Shown in pieces: positions 40,001 to 52,000 of a stretch of 64,000 nucleotides of DNA. Position numbers and translations under genes: made by a program. The number at the start of each line of letters is the position of its first letter. The stretch's first letter is position 1. The notes under the pieces are model-generated. The model was not told the DNA's origin and did no database searches. It was given only the letters and a program-made list of their open reading frames with translations. The stretch covers positions 34,937,501 through 35,001,500 of the forward strand of contig NC_044572.1 of assembly GCF_901933205.1 (NCBI RefSeq), given 5' to 3'. The DNA is from Camarhynchus parvulus. Taxonomy: Eukaryota; Chordata; Aves; Passeriformes; Thraupidae.

Positions 40001-43000
40001 CACTAGCAGGTCTCTAAAGCTGTTGCCCTCTTGTGCATTACTGGCTGCAAATATACAGGATTATTGAACTTCTCCAAAACTGACCCGTTGCAAATTTGCT
40101 CAGTTCTCCCCAAAGTTTCTTCTGAAGCATGAGATTCAAGCTAAGAACAATGCAATTAGAAGAGAGTCATTTAAACAACTGCAGTATTAAAAACACTGGT
40201 ACTTGTATCAGTCCTTCTTTCAGATACAACAATACTTTATATTTGTGCATTAGGAAAAGTTTGTGATGAAGCAAGCTTGAGCAAAGTTGTTAAAATTCAG
40301 CCTTACTAAGATATTGAATAGTTTATCTGAGTGGATAATAAGTATTTAATCCTTGCAATAAGTCTTCCATGAATTCTCTTCTTCTACTCACTTATTGACC
40401 TTTACAAGCTGAATATTTCCTCTTTGCCTCTGCCCTCATCTTTCTAAAAACAATTTCTATGCTGTGGTAAAGTACTAGAGAGCTGTAATAGGGCATTGAA
40501 ATTGGCCATAAAATTGGTGGTAAATAATGGGAGTAAATGGGAATTTTCATGGCACTTGTTCAAATCACTCTACTGCAAAAAGTCAGACACTGCCACGAGG
40601 TGTCTTTTACTGTCAGTCCTCAGAGCTTATCTGAGATAATTCAGAATATTATATTATCTTTCCCTTAGAAAGAAACCTCAGAACACACACAGTGACACAC
40701 CAAGAGACCCCATTAGCCAGCAATTAAGTGAAAATGAGCAAAATAGTGCTGAAAACTGTTTGTGTTAATGAAAATGTTTGTACATATAAGACTTAATGGA
40801 GCCTATATTTTCAAATTCTTATAATATTGCTGATGCTTTAATTGTGTGTTTATAATCCTCTTTATGATAGAAACAAAGAGGACACAGCAGTAGTCTGTGG
40901 GAAAATGAAGCTAAAGAGCAATTTTGGATAGACATTGACAAAAGGAGGAAAGTTCTTCAGCTGAAACCCATAGCAAGGGAGTGGGAAGCCTGGCTGCCCT
41001 GATGGTGGCTGAGAATAGTTGAAGGCCAGGAAGCGTGTTCAGTTTAGCTGGTGCAGAGGGCCTGTGGAATGTCAAAATATATTGTATCCAGCATCCCTCT
41101 AAACTGGCAACCTGCAGGTATTTCTAATTTCTAAATAAACATGGTTTTTTTCTGTAGTATCTCCATAGTGAATTTTGCCCCACAGAATGCCTGTGGTTTG
41201 CAGCTGAAGGAAAAGAAGGAAGGGGGCTGGAATATTGCTTGCCCAAAATTCTCTTGTATTCATCATATCAGAGAAAATTGCTGGTGCTTTTTTCCAAGGC
41301 ATTTTAGTGACTGACAGGAAATCTCATCTCTCCTAGAGTCCATGAACAGTCTGTGTCTCCTGCAGTAGTGAGGTGGTGGAGCACTCAGACGAAGCCACAT
41401 CATTCTCATTTTAACAGTCCATTGACTACTGAACAGAGAAGAAAGCTTCCTAATTATTCTGCAGGCATGATAGTAAATATTTCAGTTAAGTAGTTACAGC
41501 TAAGCAAAACTAGAAGAGGTTTATCTGTTTCACTTGACTTTCCTCAGTTTTGATTTACTAATAGTTTAGGTTATGATTTGCAAATTAGACTAGTGCTCAT
41601 CTTCATCAGAGGAATACAGTATGAACCAGTCGGTGCGTTCATTGATCACTGTGAAATGGAAAAGTTAAAACCATCTTTTTGGAAGAGGTGATGGCAAGCT
41701 CTGACTTGTTTGATGAGCACAAACTGTAGGTAGCTGTCTTTATGGACTGATGAACGTGCTAATTATCCCTCTGGGTTTGCTTGAAATCTTTGCAAAGTTT
41801 CACGCTCCCTTCCATCATTCCTTGGAAGTGCTTGATATATGTGTGTGTGTCTGTGTTTGTGATTTTTGCTATTCTCATAGATTTTTATTTCCTTTTACAT
41901 ATCCTTTTTACATATCACTCTTTTAAGCTGATTCTTTTTATTTAGACATGGTGTTGAACATAAGAAGTTTTCAAGCCAAAATAAATGAAAGCCTCTTTCA
42001 TATCTTGACCTAGATAAAGTTTATCAATAAGCCTACATGTAGGTGAAAAAGCTATGTGCTTGTACAGGTTTACATACCTGTTCCAATTCAGGCCAGTATT
42101 CCTTGTGCCTGTAGAAGGGGGTCTTGCTGTCTCTGCTCTCCGGTATCTTTTTTCAAGTTCCAAGATGAGGAATTGTCCTGGTTTAACCCCAGCCAGCAGC
42201 CAAGACCCACACAGCCACTCAGTCACTGCCCCACCAGTGGGACTGGGGAGAGAATCAGAACAATAAAAAGTAGAAAGCTCGTGTGTTCAGATAAAGACAG
42301 CTTAATAGGGAAAGCAGAAGCTGCACACACAAGCAAAGCAAAACAAGGAATTAATTCATCACTTCCCATGGGCAGGCAGACATTCAGCCATCCTCAGGAG
42401 AGCAGGGCTCCATCAGGTGTAACAGCTACTTAGGAAGACAAACACCATCACCCCAAATGTTCCTCTCTGCCTCCTTCTTCCCACTTTATGTACTGAGCAT
42501 GATGTCACATGGTCTGGAATATCCCTTTGGTCACTTGGGATCATTTGTCCAGCTGTGTTTCCTCCCAGTTTCCCATGCACCCCAGCCCCTCACCAGCATG
42601 GCAGAACAAAAAGCAGGAAAGGCCTTGGCTCTGTGTAAACCCTGCTCGGCAGTAAGAAAAATTCTCTGTGTTATCAAATGTCTTTTCATCACAAATCCAA
42701 AACACATCCTCATACCAGCCACTGTGAAGAAAATTAATTCTACCCCAGTCAAAACCAGAAACTCAGAGTATTGAGCAACTGATGAATTTGTATTTCCTAA
42801 TATGAATAAATATAGAAACTCTAAACATCTCTGTCTTCCTTCCTACACTTCCTGTACATGTATGTATCTAGCTAAAGACAGGAATGATCAAATCACTCAG
42901 TCACACACATCTTTTTGGAACTGTGGGCTGTCGTGGCATGCATCATAGGAATGTTTTAGTTCTTCTCAGTTGTTACAGAAGGATCCAGAGCATTGATGTG

Positions 43001-46000
43001 GCTTACTGCATTTATCTGCTGCTGCTGGGAATATTTTTCTTCCTGTTTAAATGACTCAACAGGTAATTCCTAGAAAAAAGGAGCATAGTTTAAATGTCAT
43101 ATTGAAATTTTTCATCCTGCATTCAGGGTAACATCGATATTCCTTTTACATTTAATGATGCCCTTACTGTGTGAACGGAACCTGCACAACAAAATAGATG
43201 ATTCCCGCTTTTGCTGTTGAAATTGTTTGAACCTGACCCTGTGTCCCCTGACTGTTTAGCAGCAGCCTTCTTGATTAAGATTTATTTCATTTTATTTTAG
43301 CTCATGTTCAGGGGATCATTATTTTCCTTACTGCATGAAAAAATATTTGGATTTTCTTTTCCTATTCAATCTTGATCTTTTCTGTTAGAGCTGAGTATAT
43401 ATAGAAATATGTTATGGTTAAGTAGCAATAGAGATGTCCATGTTGGGAGAGATTTTTGTTACCTTCTGGAGTTTATAGTGTTTTGTCTGGTGTATTGATT
43501 ATTGGCTGCTGGTTAGTTTGTTCAAGGTCATAGAAGGGAAACAAACCTGAGTTAAAAATACCCTCAGAAAAGATGGCTTAAAGCAGCTCTTTTGAAAATT
43601 TGGTACAAGCAAGTAAGTAAACAATTGCTTTAAATTATTTGAACATAAATTGTCTTTAAAAATGGTAGAAATACCTTGACTGAGTAGAAATCATAAGTGC
43701 TACAGTAACAGTCATATCTGTGGAGCTTCTTGTGTTTCTTTGCTGTGTGTTATCCTTCTGCAAAAGAATCATTATGCATTTTGCCTTCTCTGTAGGTTGC
43801 AGCATGCCATCAGAGCAGAGATGTGCAGCTTTGAACAGCAGTTAATAAAAACATTCTTTGTGCTCTTTACTCTTGTCTTATATTATTTTACATTCTTTCT
43901 AGTGGCGAACACTCCTACCTTCTCCCTGGCACTGTAAAATTTTCCACAGAATTATTTTGTTAGAAGATACTAAACACAATTTGGCACTTCATTATGATGA
44001 TGATGATGATGGATTTAAACTGGCTTCTGTTATTTAGTTAAGTGGTGACAAGTTTATCACTTGAAGGCTTGGCTTTCTCCTCCAGAACAGTTCTCTTGGT
44101 GCCTTCCTTCTTGGTGCTTCCTTCTCTCCTAAGAGCCCCATAGAGGTGGGCAGAGTATTGTTGTTTGAGATGTGATTTTTACAGCTTGTTCAAGTCTTCT
44201 CCTTGCTTCTCCCTACCTCCTGAGAACAGTCCAGGCAGAGGTGAGGAATTGGCTGGGCTGTGCTATCTTGGGGCCACAAGAAACTCAAGATGTTGTCATT
44301 CCTGGGTCAAGAAGATATGTTTGCATATCTCTTTCTTAAAGCCTTGAAAAAGGCTTCTTGAGGATTTTTTGACTGCCTCTGCTTATTTAGTTAGTGTTTA
44401 ATTAATTTTAACATTTTTTCTAAGTTGTCTCTTCTTTTTTAGCAGTTTAAGCCTCTTTCTTCTTGTCACATCTAGTCAACACAGAGACAACAAATCTATT
44501 TCCTCTGGAAAGCAGCCTTCTTTGTACCTTTCTGCAACAGCCCCTCTCTGTCTTCTGTTCTTTAGGTCAGTCTTTCTTCATGTCTTTTCACAGTTGTTAC
44601 ATCCCTGCTCGCTCCGTTTGTTTGCTCCAGACCTTTGTGAGACGTGGTGTTGAACCCACAGTCAGTATTCCATTTAGAGACTTACTGAGTGGACATCACA
44701 AGGAGAGGATTATTCTAAGATGTCTTGTTAGCTGCATTCTTGGGTTTGTACCTCAGTATGACGTCCTGGGTTTGGCAGTTTTTGCTACAGACAGCATCCA
44801 GTGATTCAAGTTAATCTATCGATCTGGCCCTCTGGTATTTTGAATGGATTTGACATCTTGCTCCCAGCTACTTTCCTGGAGGCACTGTAATCCCTTGCTG
44901 TCTCGTGGCTAAATGTGCATCCTTCAAGTGGCCACGACGCTGGTGGCTCTGTGGCTCTGTGACTGACTGATAAAATGAGATGCACACTTCCAAACCATTC
45001 CTGCCACCTTTCTCTCTGCACAGCTTCTGGCACATGGGCAGTGCAGGTGGAATTTGTTCTGAGGCCTTGGGCATTGCTGGTTTCTTTCTGAGGAACGCCT
45101 TTGCTCCTCCATCACCACACAATCACAGTACAGGAGCGTACTCAGGAAGTTACACGTGACAGTGATTGAAAATCTAAAGGGAGAAAAACATCTTTTCATT
45201 ATGTAGGGGCACTGTAAGTTCCATAACTTGGCTGGGGACTAGAGATGTTGTGTTGCTGCTATTCCTACTGACAAAATTTGCAACAGACCTTGTGGTGTGA
45301 AACATTTTACAAAACCCAGAGTTGTTTCTCTTTGAAAACACTGGTGCCAGAAAGCCTGATAAGGTAATAAAGAGAAAAATGGTTAAAAGGTAAAAGAAAA
45401 AAAGATAAATATTTCCCTTCCAAAAGAATGTTTTCTCTAATTGCTTAAGAATCATTGGTGTGAAATGATTTGTCGTATTTGGAGAGAATTTTAGACATGC
45501 TAATTGATCTAAGTAGAATTTTTCTCCTTTAAAAATGTGGAGGCAAAAAAAAAAGGTTTTATAGGAGTAACGAAATACAGCATAGTTTTCCTTCATTCCA
45601 TTTAATAGGGGCTTGCAATTTCCCTTAATCCATTTTGGTTGTTGATTGTAGGTATAAAGTTTGCAGTGGGCTCATGATAAATCTGCCAAAAGCTGAACAG
45701 TACAGACAATAAACTCCTTTTTTTACAGTCTGTTTTTTACTGGGCTTGTCTTGAAAGCTTCTCTTCCAACCCTTCTATTTCTCTTTATGTCAAACTGAGC
45801 TGAAAAACATATTTATATCCAGTCAACCGGAGTTACTGAAAAATAATTAGGATTGTTCCAAACAGAAAATATATCAGATTAAACTTCCTTTGGGAAAATG
45901 CCTCACTGCCTGTGCTGAGTAAACACACCAACATCATTAACTCGTGGATCTTGTTTCCCTGTTCTTTCTATATTTTGAAGAACAGAGAACCAGGTGCAGC

Positions 46001-49000
46001 TACCCACCTTATTGTTTCTTTCTGAAACAATATTTATATTCTCATCATGGATGTATTAAGGTAGTGGCTGAAATGGGTCCACAGTACACAATGCTACACT
46101 GTGCTGGCCCTTCTGACTTGGAGAATTGCTGTCCTAGGGGGATTTCTAAACTTTCATTCCAGCATTTCTAGATTTCAGCTCTGGCCACTGGATAAGGAAA
46201 TATGTCTTGTGCAATGAAGCTGAAGAGAAATTAAATTTTTCTGAAATTAGGGTTATTTTGTTTCCGTGGTAGTACTTAGGCAGAAAGAATTCTTCAGGGT
46301 GTCTTGAACTCTTCAGTGCAGCGTGGCTCGGATGTCAGGGCTTGCAATGAAAATCCATCACATTAGGGAATGCTCACCTCCTGCCTGCATGATTCCCAGT
46401 AGTTTTGTGATGAGTTATCTTGCAGAGTGGTGTGGGATTTTAATACAATAATCTGTACATTAGTGGGAATATGTCATGCTAGGGCTAAACCATCCTGGCC
46501 AGAAGAGGAGCCACAAATCCCAGTGCATTGAAATTCAGTAAACTTCGAAATTATGTAAACATAATATATTGAATTAGCTCAGATAGCTAGTTCATTTTAA
46601 GAAGGCTTATTTTCTTCTCAGTGTTGACATCAAATCCAAGTACAACCTTGAAGGATATGCTCTAACATTGTAAAAACTTTATGTAAAACTAGACTGTGAA
46701 CAATTAAGGGGTTTTGGGGGGTTGGGGAGAGGCAATCAGGTTTGGCAGGCTGGCAGTCAAGATTGGAGTATGCAGAGTCTCTCAAACACGAGCTTCCAAA
46801 GGCTTTTGTAGAGTGCCAGGAGAGCTGTGCAGGGTTTCATTTCTCTTTGAGCATGCATCAAGATTAGATGTCATTGAATGTTGCTGGCTTTGTAAGATTA
46901 CTGGATTAGTAGTGATTTAGGTTGTTTTACCATACATCTTATTTCCTGATCAATGTGGCATGAGTTTTAAACAATTCTGGCATTCACTAGTTTTTCACAA
47001 TTTATACAACTATGAATTTCATTAGTGATTTTCAGCATATTCCCCGTGGCTTCTGGAACAGCAGCCAGAAATGCCTACTCTGGAAGAACATTTTTGGTTT
47101 GAAATTGGCAATAATGCCTTTTTTCAAGCCAAAAAATTATCATCTCACTTTTGAATTGAAAGCTGTCACATACTTCTAGTGGAGAGGGAGAAACCATGTA
47201 ATTTATCTTCTGTATGGGGGAAGGAAAAGCAAGCTGTGATGCTCTTCAAGGCAAAATATGTTTTCACTAGTGAAGAGCTGTACTTTGCCTTATGTAATTT
47301 TCCTCATTTTTGTACTTTGTTTTTGTCTGTTAGCGTAAGGATCCATAAATTGCTCAAACCCTCTCATCTCTCCCCTTGCTCCCTGTCTGAGGAGTTATGC
47401 ATTAGAGCCAACTGGTTGCCTAGGAAAGGTGGCTCTTTTTTCAGCAAGAAAATTGTCAGGACTGTACTGAGAGTGACATAAGTGTTCTTCATGGGCATTA
47501 TCTATGCAAAAAAACCCTAAGTGTGTGTGTTCTCAGAATAGGGCTGATTGTTCTGGGCTCCTACCACAGGAAATAGTCACTTCCCTACCTGTGGATTTTC
47601 TGCTCTTTCTGCTGCTGAGAGTTCTTTCAGGTCGATCTGCTTGACTTCGTGTGTGGAAACCCATTTATAACAGGAGAGGGAAAGCTAATCCCAACTGAAT
47701 TTCAGTCACCTTTGCCTTCTGGAATATATAGAATTTCCCTTGAAGTTTTTACAGAGTCTGCAGTCGGCACAAAACAGACCTACAGGCTCCTTTGATATTT
47801 TTAAGCCTCTGCTTCATCAATTGTGCAGGCTTTTGGTTTATTTCCAAGTTCAGTCCAACGTTCTGGTTTTGATGTAGAGACCCTGATGTTATTTTTGATC
47901 TTTTATCTTGCTTTAACTTTGTTTCCTTGTGTTTGTTCCTAGTCATAAATTTGGTTAGGACAGAAATTGTTATTTCAGGGCAAAGGTTGCAGTAAGCACA
48001 AGAGGGGATTTTTAGATTCTGAGGCACCAGGATGGTCTGACAGATCAGGAGCTTCATTTCAGGAAATACTACACTATCTTTCCTGTCTAAAGCCATACTG
48101 AAGTTGTGGTGATTTTAGACATGTGAACGCTGAAAAGATGTTTTGGAGTGAAGGTTTCTGTTCTATGGAATAGGAGGAAGAAGAAAAAGTAGAGAGACTT
48201 TGTGTGGATTGTCAGTAGAGCAGATCTTTAGCTCATGAACAGCAGGGAAAGAGGAAATCACATTATCCAGGGTGGTTCAGTCCATTGCTAGTCAACTGAT
48301 AAAAATTTCACGGAAGAGTTTGTATTTTTGCATAAATAGTGTGAGAAGGATGAAAAAAATGTGCCTCTCTTTGTTCAAGGAGTTATTTCCAGGTTGCTTT
48401 TATACTTCACATATATGTTGTTACATATATAAACATATATGGGGGAACCTGTGCTTAAAGCTAATCTCGAAGGTGTGTCCGAGTGACTTTCATTTTTCTG
48501 AGGTAGATTGAAAGTGTTGGGGTTTATTCTGTATATAAATGCAATCAAGGTAAATCAGTATTTTTAAATAGAATCAGATTATGACTACTAAATGAAATTC
48601 ACGCTTTAGTTCTTTTGTCTAAGTAAATTTCACTAATTTTTAGTGTACTGAGTAGCCTTTGTTTCCATGAAAGAGAAGATTGCATGGTGGTGGTCTTACG
48701 TAACCCAGCTTCTGATACCCAATTTTTAATTGAGTTGCCAGTTAAATCTATGCTTTCAAGGATTATTATGGTCTATAAGGATGACAGGAAGGCTGCACCA
48801 TTCCAAGATAATAAAGTCATATAGTACTGATGAAGATGAATATATGAACAACCTACTTTCAGAGGTAATACATCTTTTGTTGATATTATTTTTTTACTTA
48901 AAAATAGAAAGTTAAATTGAATTAATGCACTTTCTTCTCCAAGTTCCCGTATATGCACATAGAAACACAGCACCTGCACTTGGCAATTCCTTTGATTTTG

Positions 49001-52000
49001 ATCTCTCTTCAGTTCTGTGTATTCTTTTCTCTCTTATTCCTGCCCCTCAGAGCTCAGAAATGTTTGTATCAAGGTATTATTCCTGGGCAGGAGTTCCAAG
49101 GCTATGATACTGCTATTGTTAATGGCGTGCTAGAAAAGAAGTGCCGAGCTGGGGAAGAAGCACAGTAAGGACTTGATTGAACTCCCATAGGGCTTCCATT
49201 GAAGATTCTCATTATCTTGTACAGACTTTTGTTCATCTTGTGCTGTGTTGTAGCCCTAGTGACTGCAGGGTAGAAAGTCAGCTGCTTCTCTTCAGTGCTT
49301 GGCGTGTAGAATCAAAAATGTGACAGTTATGCATTTGCTATTCAGAAAAAAAAAAAAATAAAAAGAAAACCTTTGCCAATTTAAAGTTTTTATGAGCAAA
49401 ATAATAAGAATTCATGAGAACATGCACAAGAGCACTTGTTTCCAGTCAGAAAAATTGAGGGAAAATCACTAAATGGGTTTTATGCTAAAGAATGGAACAG
49501 TCTTGAAACCACAATTTGTCATACACATGTTAGCATATGTGAAGCAGTAATTCCACCGATTCTCCATCTTCATGGAGATATACAGAGCTCACATAATCTT
49601 CTTCAATAATTTGGACACTTTATGTGTATCTTAGAGGAAGTTCTGTCTCTCTTCCTGATGAAAGCACAGCCTGAAGCTGCAGCCCGGCGAGATGGCACTA
49701 TTGGTACGCACTGTGGCTGGCGAGGGAGCGGCTCTCCCTGCAGACACGCGGGTGCGGTGCGTTAATGATGCCCAGGCGTTAATGACCCCTGGCCGGGCCG
49801 CGTTAATTGGGGCGCCCCGGGAGCGGCCCCGCGCCAAGGCTGGGCCGGCGGCGCCCCCTGCCGGCCGCCCTGGGAATGGCATCGGGAATGGCACCAGGAG
49901 CGGCACCGGGAATGGCACCAGGAGCGGCACCGGGAATGGCACCGGGAATGGCACTGGGAATGGCACCAGGAGCGGCGCCAGGAGCAGCACCAGGAATGGC
50001 AGCAGGAGTGGCGCCGGGAACTGGCACCAGGAGCAGCACCAGGAGTGGCACCAGGAATGGCACCGGGAATGGCACTGGGAATGGCACTGGGAATGGCACC
50101 AGGAGCGGCACTAGGAATGGCACCGGGAATGGCACCAGGAGCGGCATAGGGAATGGCACGAGGAGCAGCACTGGACTCGCCGTGCCACACCTGCCCAGAG
50201 CTCCTGGGTGGCAACGTGGCATCCCTGAGATGTGGTTCAAAGATCTCTGAAATGATTGGCAGTCTTCCTGGCCACTTCCAGTGTACTTTGGGTCAGGCCC
50301 ACAAAAGCTTGAGACTTCACAGAATTTAGGACTAGGTCTAAATACATAAAACCCTGGTTTTTCCAAGGATTTTAAACATTTTGTTTTGGGTCAGTTGCCA
50401 TATAAAGGCAAAAAATGTATATACATGTCTATATTTTATATGGTATATATACATTTTGCATATGTAATATAAATAATGGCTATACAAATGTATACAAAGG
50501 GTATATAACAAAACTACATTATAAATACTAGATTGGCAAAACTGCAGTAAAATATTTTTTTATATTTGGTCAGATTTCATACAATTCTGTGTAGTTCTAT
50601 TTTTTGACCACTGATACATGTTTTCCCTTCCAGAAATATCTCCATAAAACCGCCTCTTCTGTTTTCATTTTTGTGTTCTGTGTAGTTGTGTTCCAGTCAC
50701 AGTTTGGAGTCTGCAGAATATTGTAGCTTAGATGGGTGCAGTAGTCCTCCTTATTAATCAAGAGTAATTTATTTTTATGTAGTTTATTTAATTGTGTTTT
50801 TAATACTTTTTTTCTTTCTTTCAAAATTTAGGTGGAGAACAGACCAAAGTATTATGGAAGAGAGTAAGTGTTTTTATCTTTTAATTGTCTGTTGGGTGTA
50901 TCCAAAAGTCGTTACACTAGAATTAAAAAAAAAGGCACAATGGAGGTCTAATAATATATTTTATTTTACCTTTAACTGGGAGCATAATACAGTGAAAGCC
51001 TAATAATATAGCTGTGTTACAGTCCATTGCTGCTGGTCACAATCCTTGGATTATGCTGTTGTGTGAGCCTGCATGTTTATTTTACTTCTCTCAGGAGAGT
51101 TTTGAGCAAAAAATGTTGTCTAGGTTATTCCTTCCTTTGATTTTAGTAGTTGTTTGAACCTGCTAGTGGTTCTGCACTGGCCTGGGAAGGGGAGAAGCAG
51201 CTTGTCTCTCTCACTGGCTTTTTGTGTATGTTCCTATGCTTTCACCACCCTACTGAGTTGTGGAAGTATGTGTATACTGCTGCTTGTGTAGCTGCTGTTC
51301 TCCCTGCTTAAGTTACAAGGTCCAAAATACCCAAAGAAGAGCAGTATTTTTCTTTGAAGAAAAATACCAAACCACCAGATTATAATTCCTTTGGGCTCAG
51401 CAGTCTTTTTGCCAATAAATAACTAGGAAGGGGTTGTGTTGTGCATTAGCATGGAGATCTAGGCAGGTGAAGGGGAAAGGCACAGCCACTGCAGCAGCCA
51501 CCCAGCCTTGGCATTTGGCCTTACTGGAGTGATATGCTGAGACCCCAGCCCTTATCACTAGCTGAATTACTTAGATCCCATGTTCTATTTTTTATTCTGT
51601 CCCAGACACACCATATATGTTTAATGATCCTTCTCTACCACCAGAAACCTCAAGAACCAGTAGTTTTGCCCCTAATTACTGAAGTTTCATTTTTTAAATA
51701 TTACCTTTGCCAATGAGGAATTCAGATCTAGCCACTGGAGTACAACAGAGCTGAAGACAGCTGCTACTTGAGTTACACATCACACTTCCTACAGCAGGAC
51801 TTGTAAAACCATTGCTGCAGCCTCTTATCCAGGAACGTGCCTGGGTTTGTGGGGCAGCAGGGCTGACAGGAACTATAAGATGTCATCTTGGTTAACCTGC
51901 CCAGGCAAGATCACCCTAGTTATTATCATTCTGAAAGGAGATTTCAGAAGCACTGAGGTAGTCCTATAAAAGCAGCTGACTCAGTACTCAGAAGTACTTG

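Noticed and set aside
49051..49164. Idea that this segment is a duplicated SH2 exon, since it has the same length (114 nt) and phase as the exon at 53932 and shares a GII word.
   Set aside because: Similarity is limited to about 24 bases at shifted offset; the ILRES motif and later residues have no counterpart.
49631..50366. Long open frames on both strands (119-187 codons) rich in Gly, Pro, Ala or Val.
   Set aside because: They are produced by the 12-bp tandem repeat, which is open in several frames at once; no domains or splice framing.
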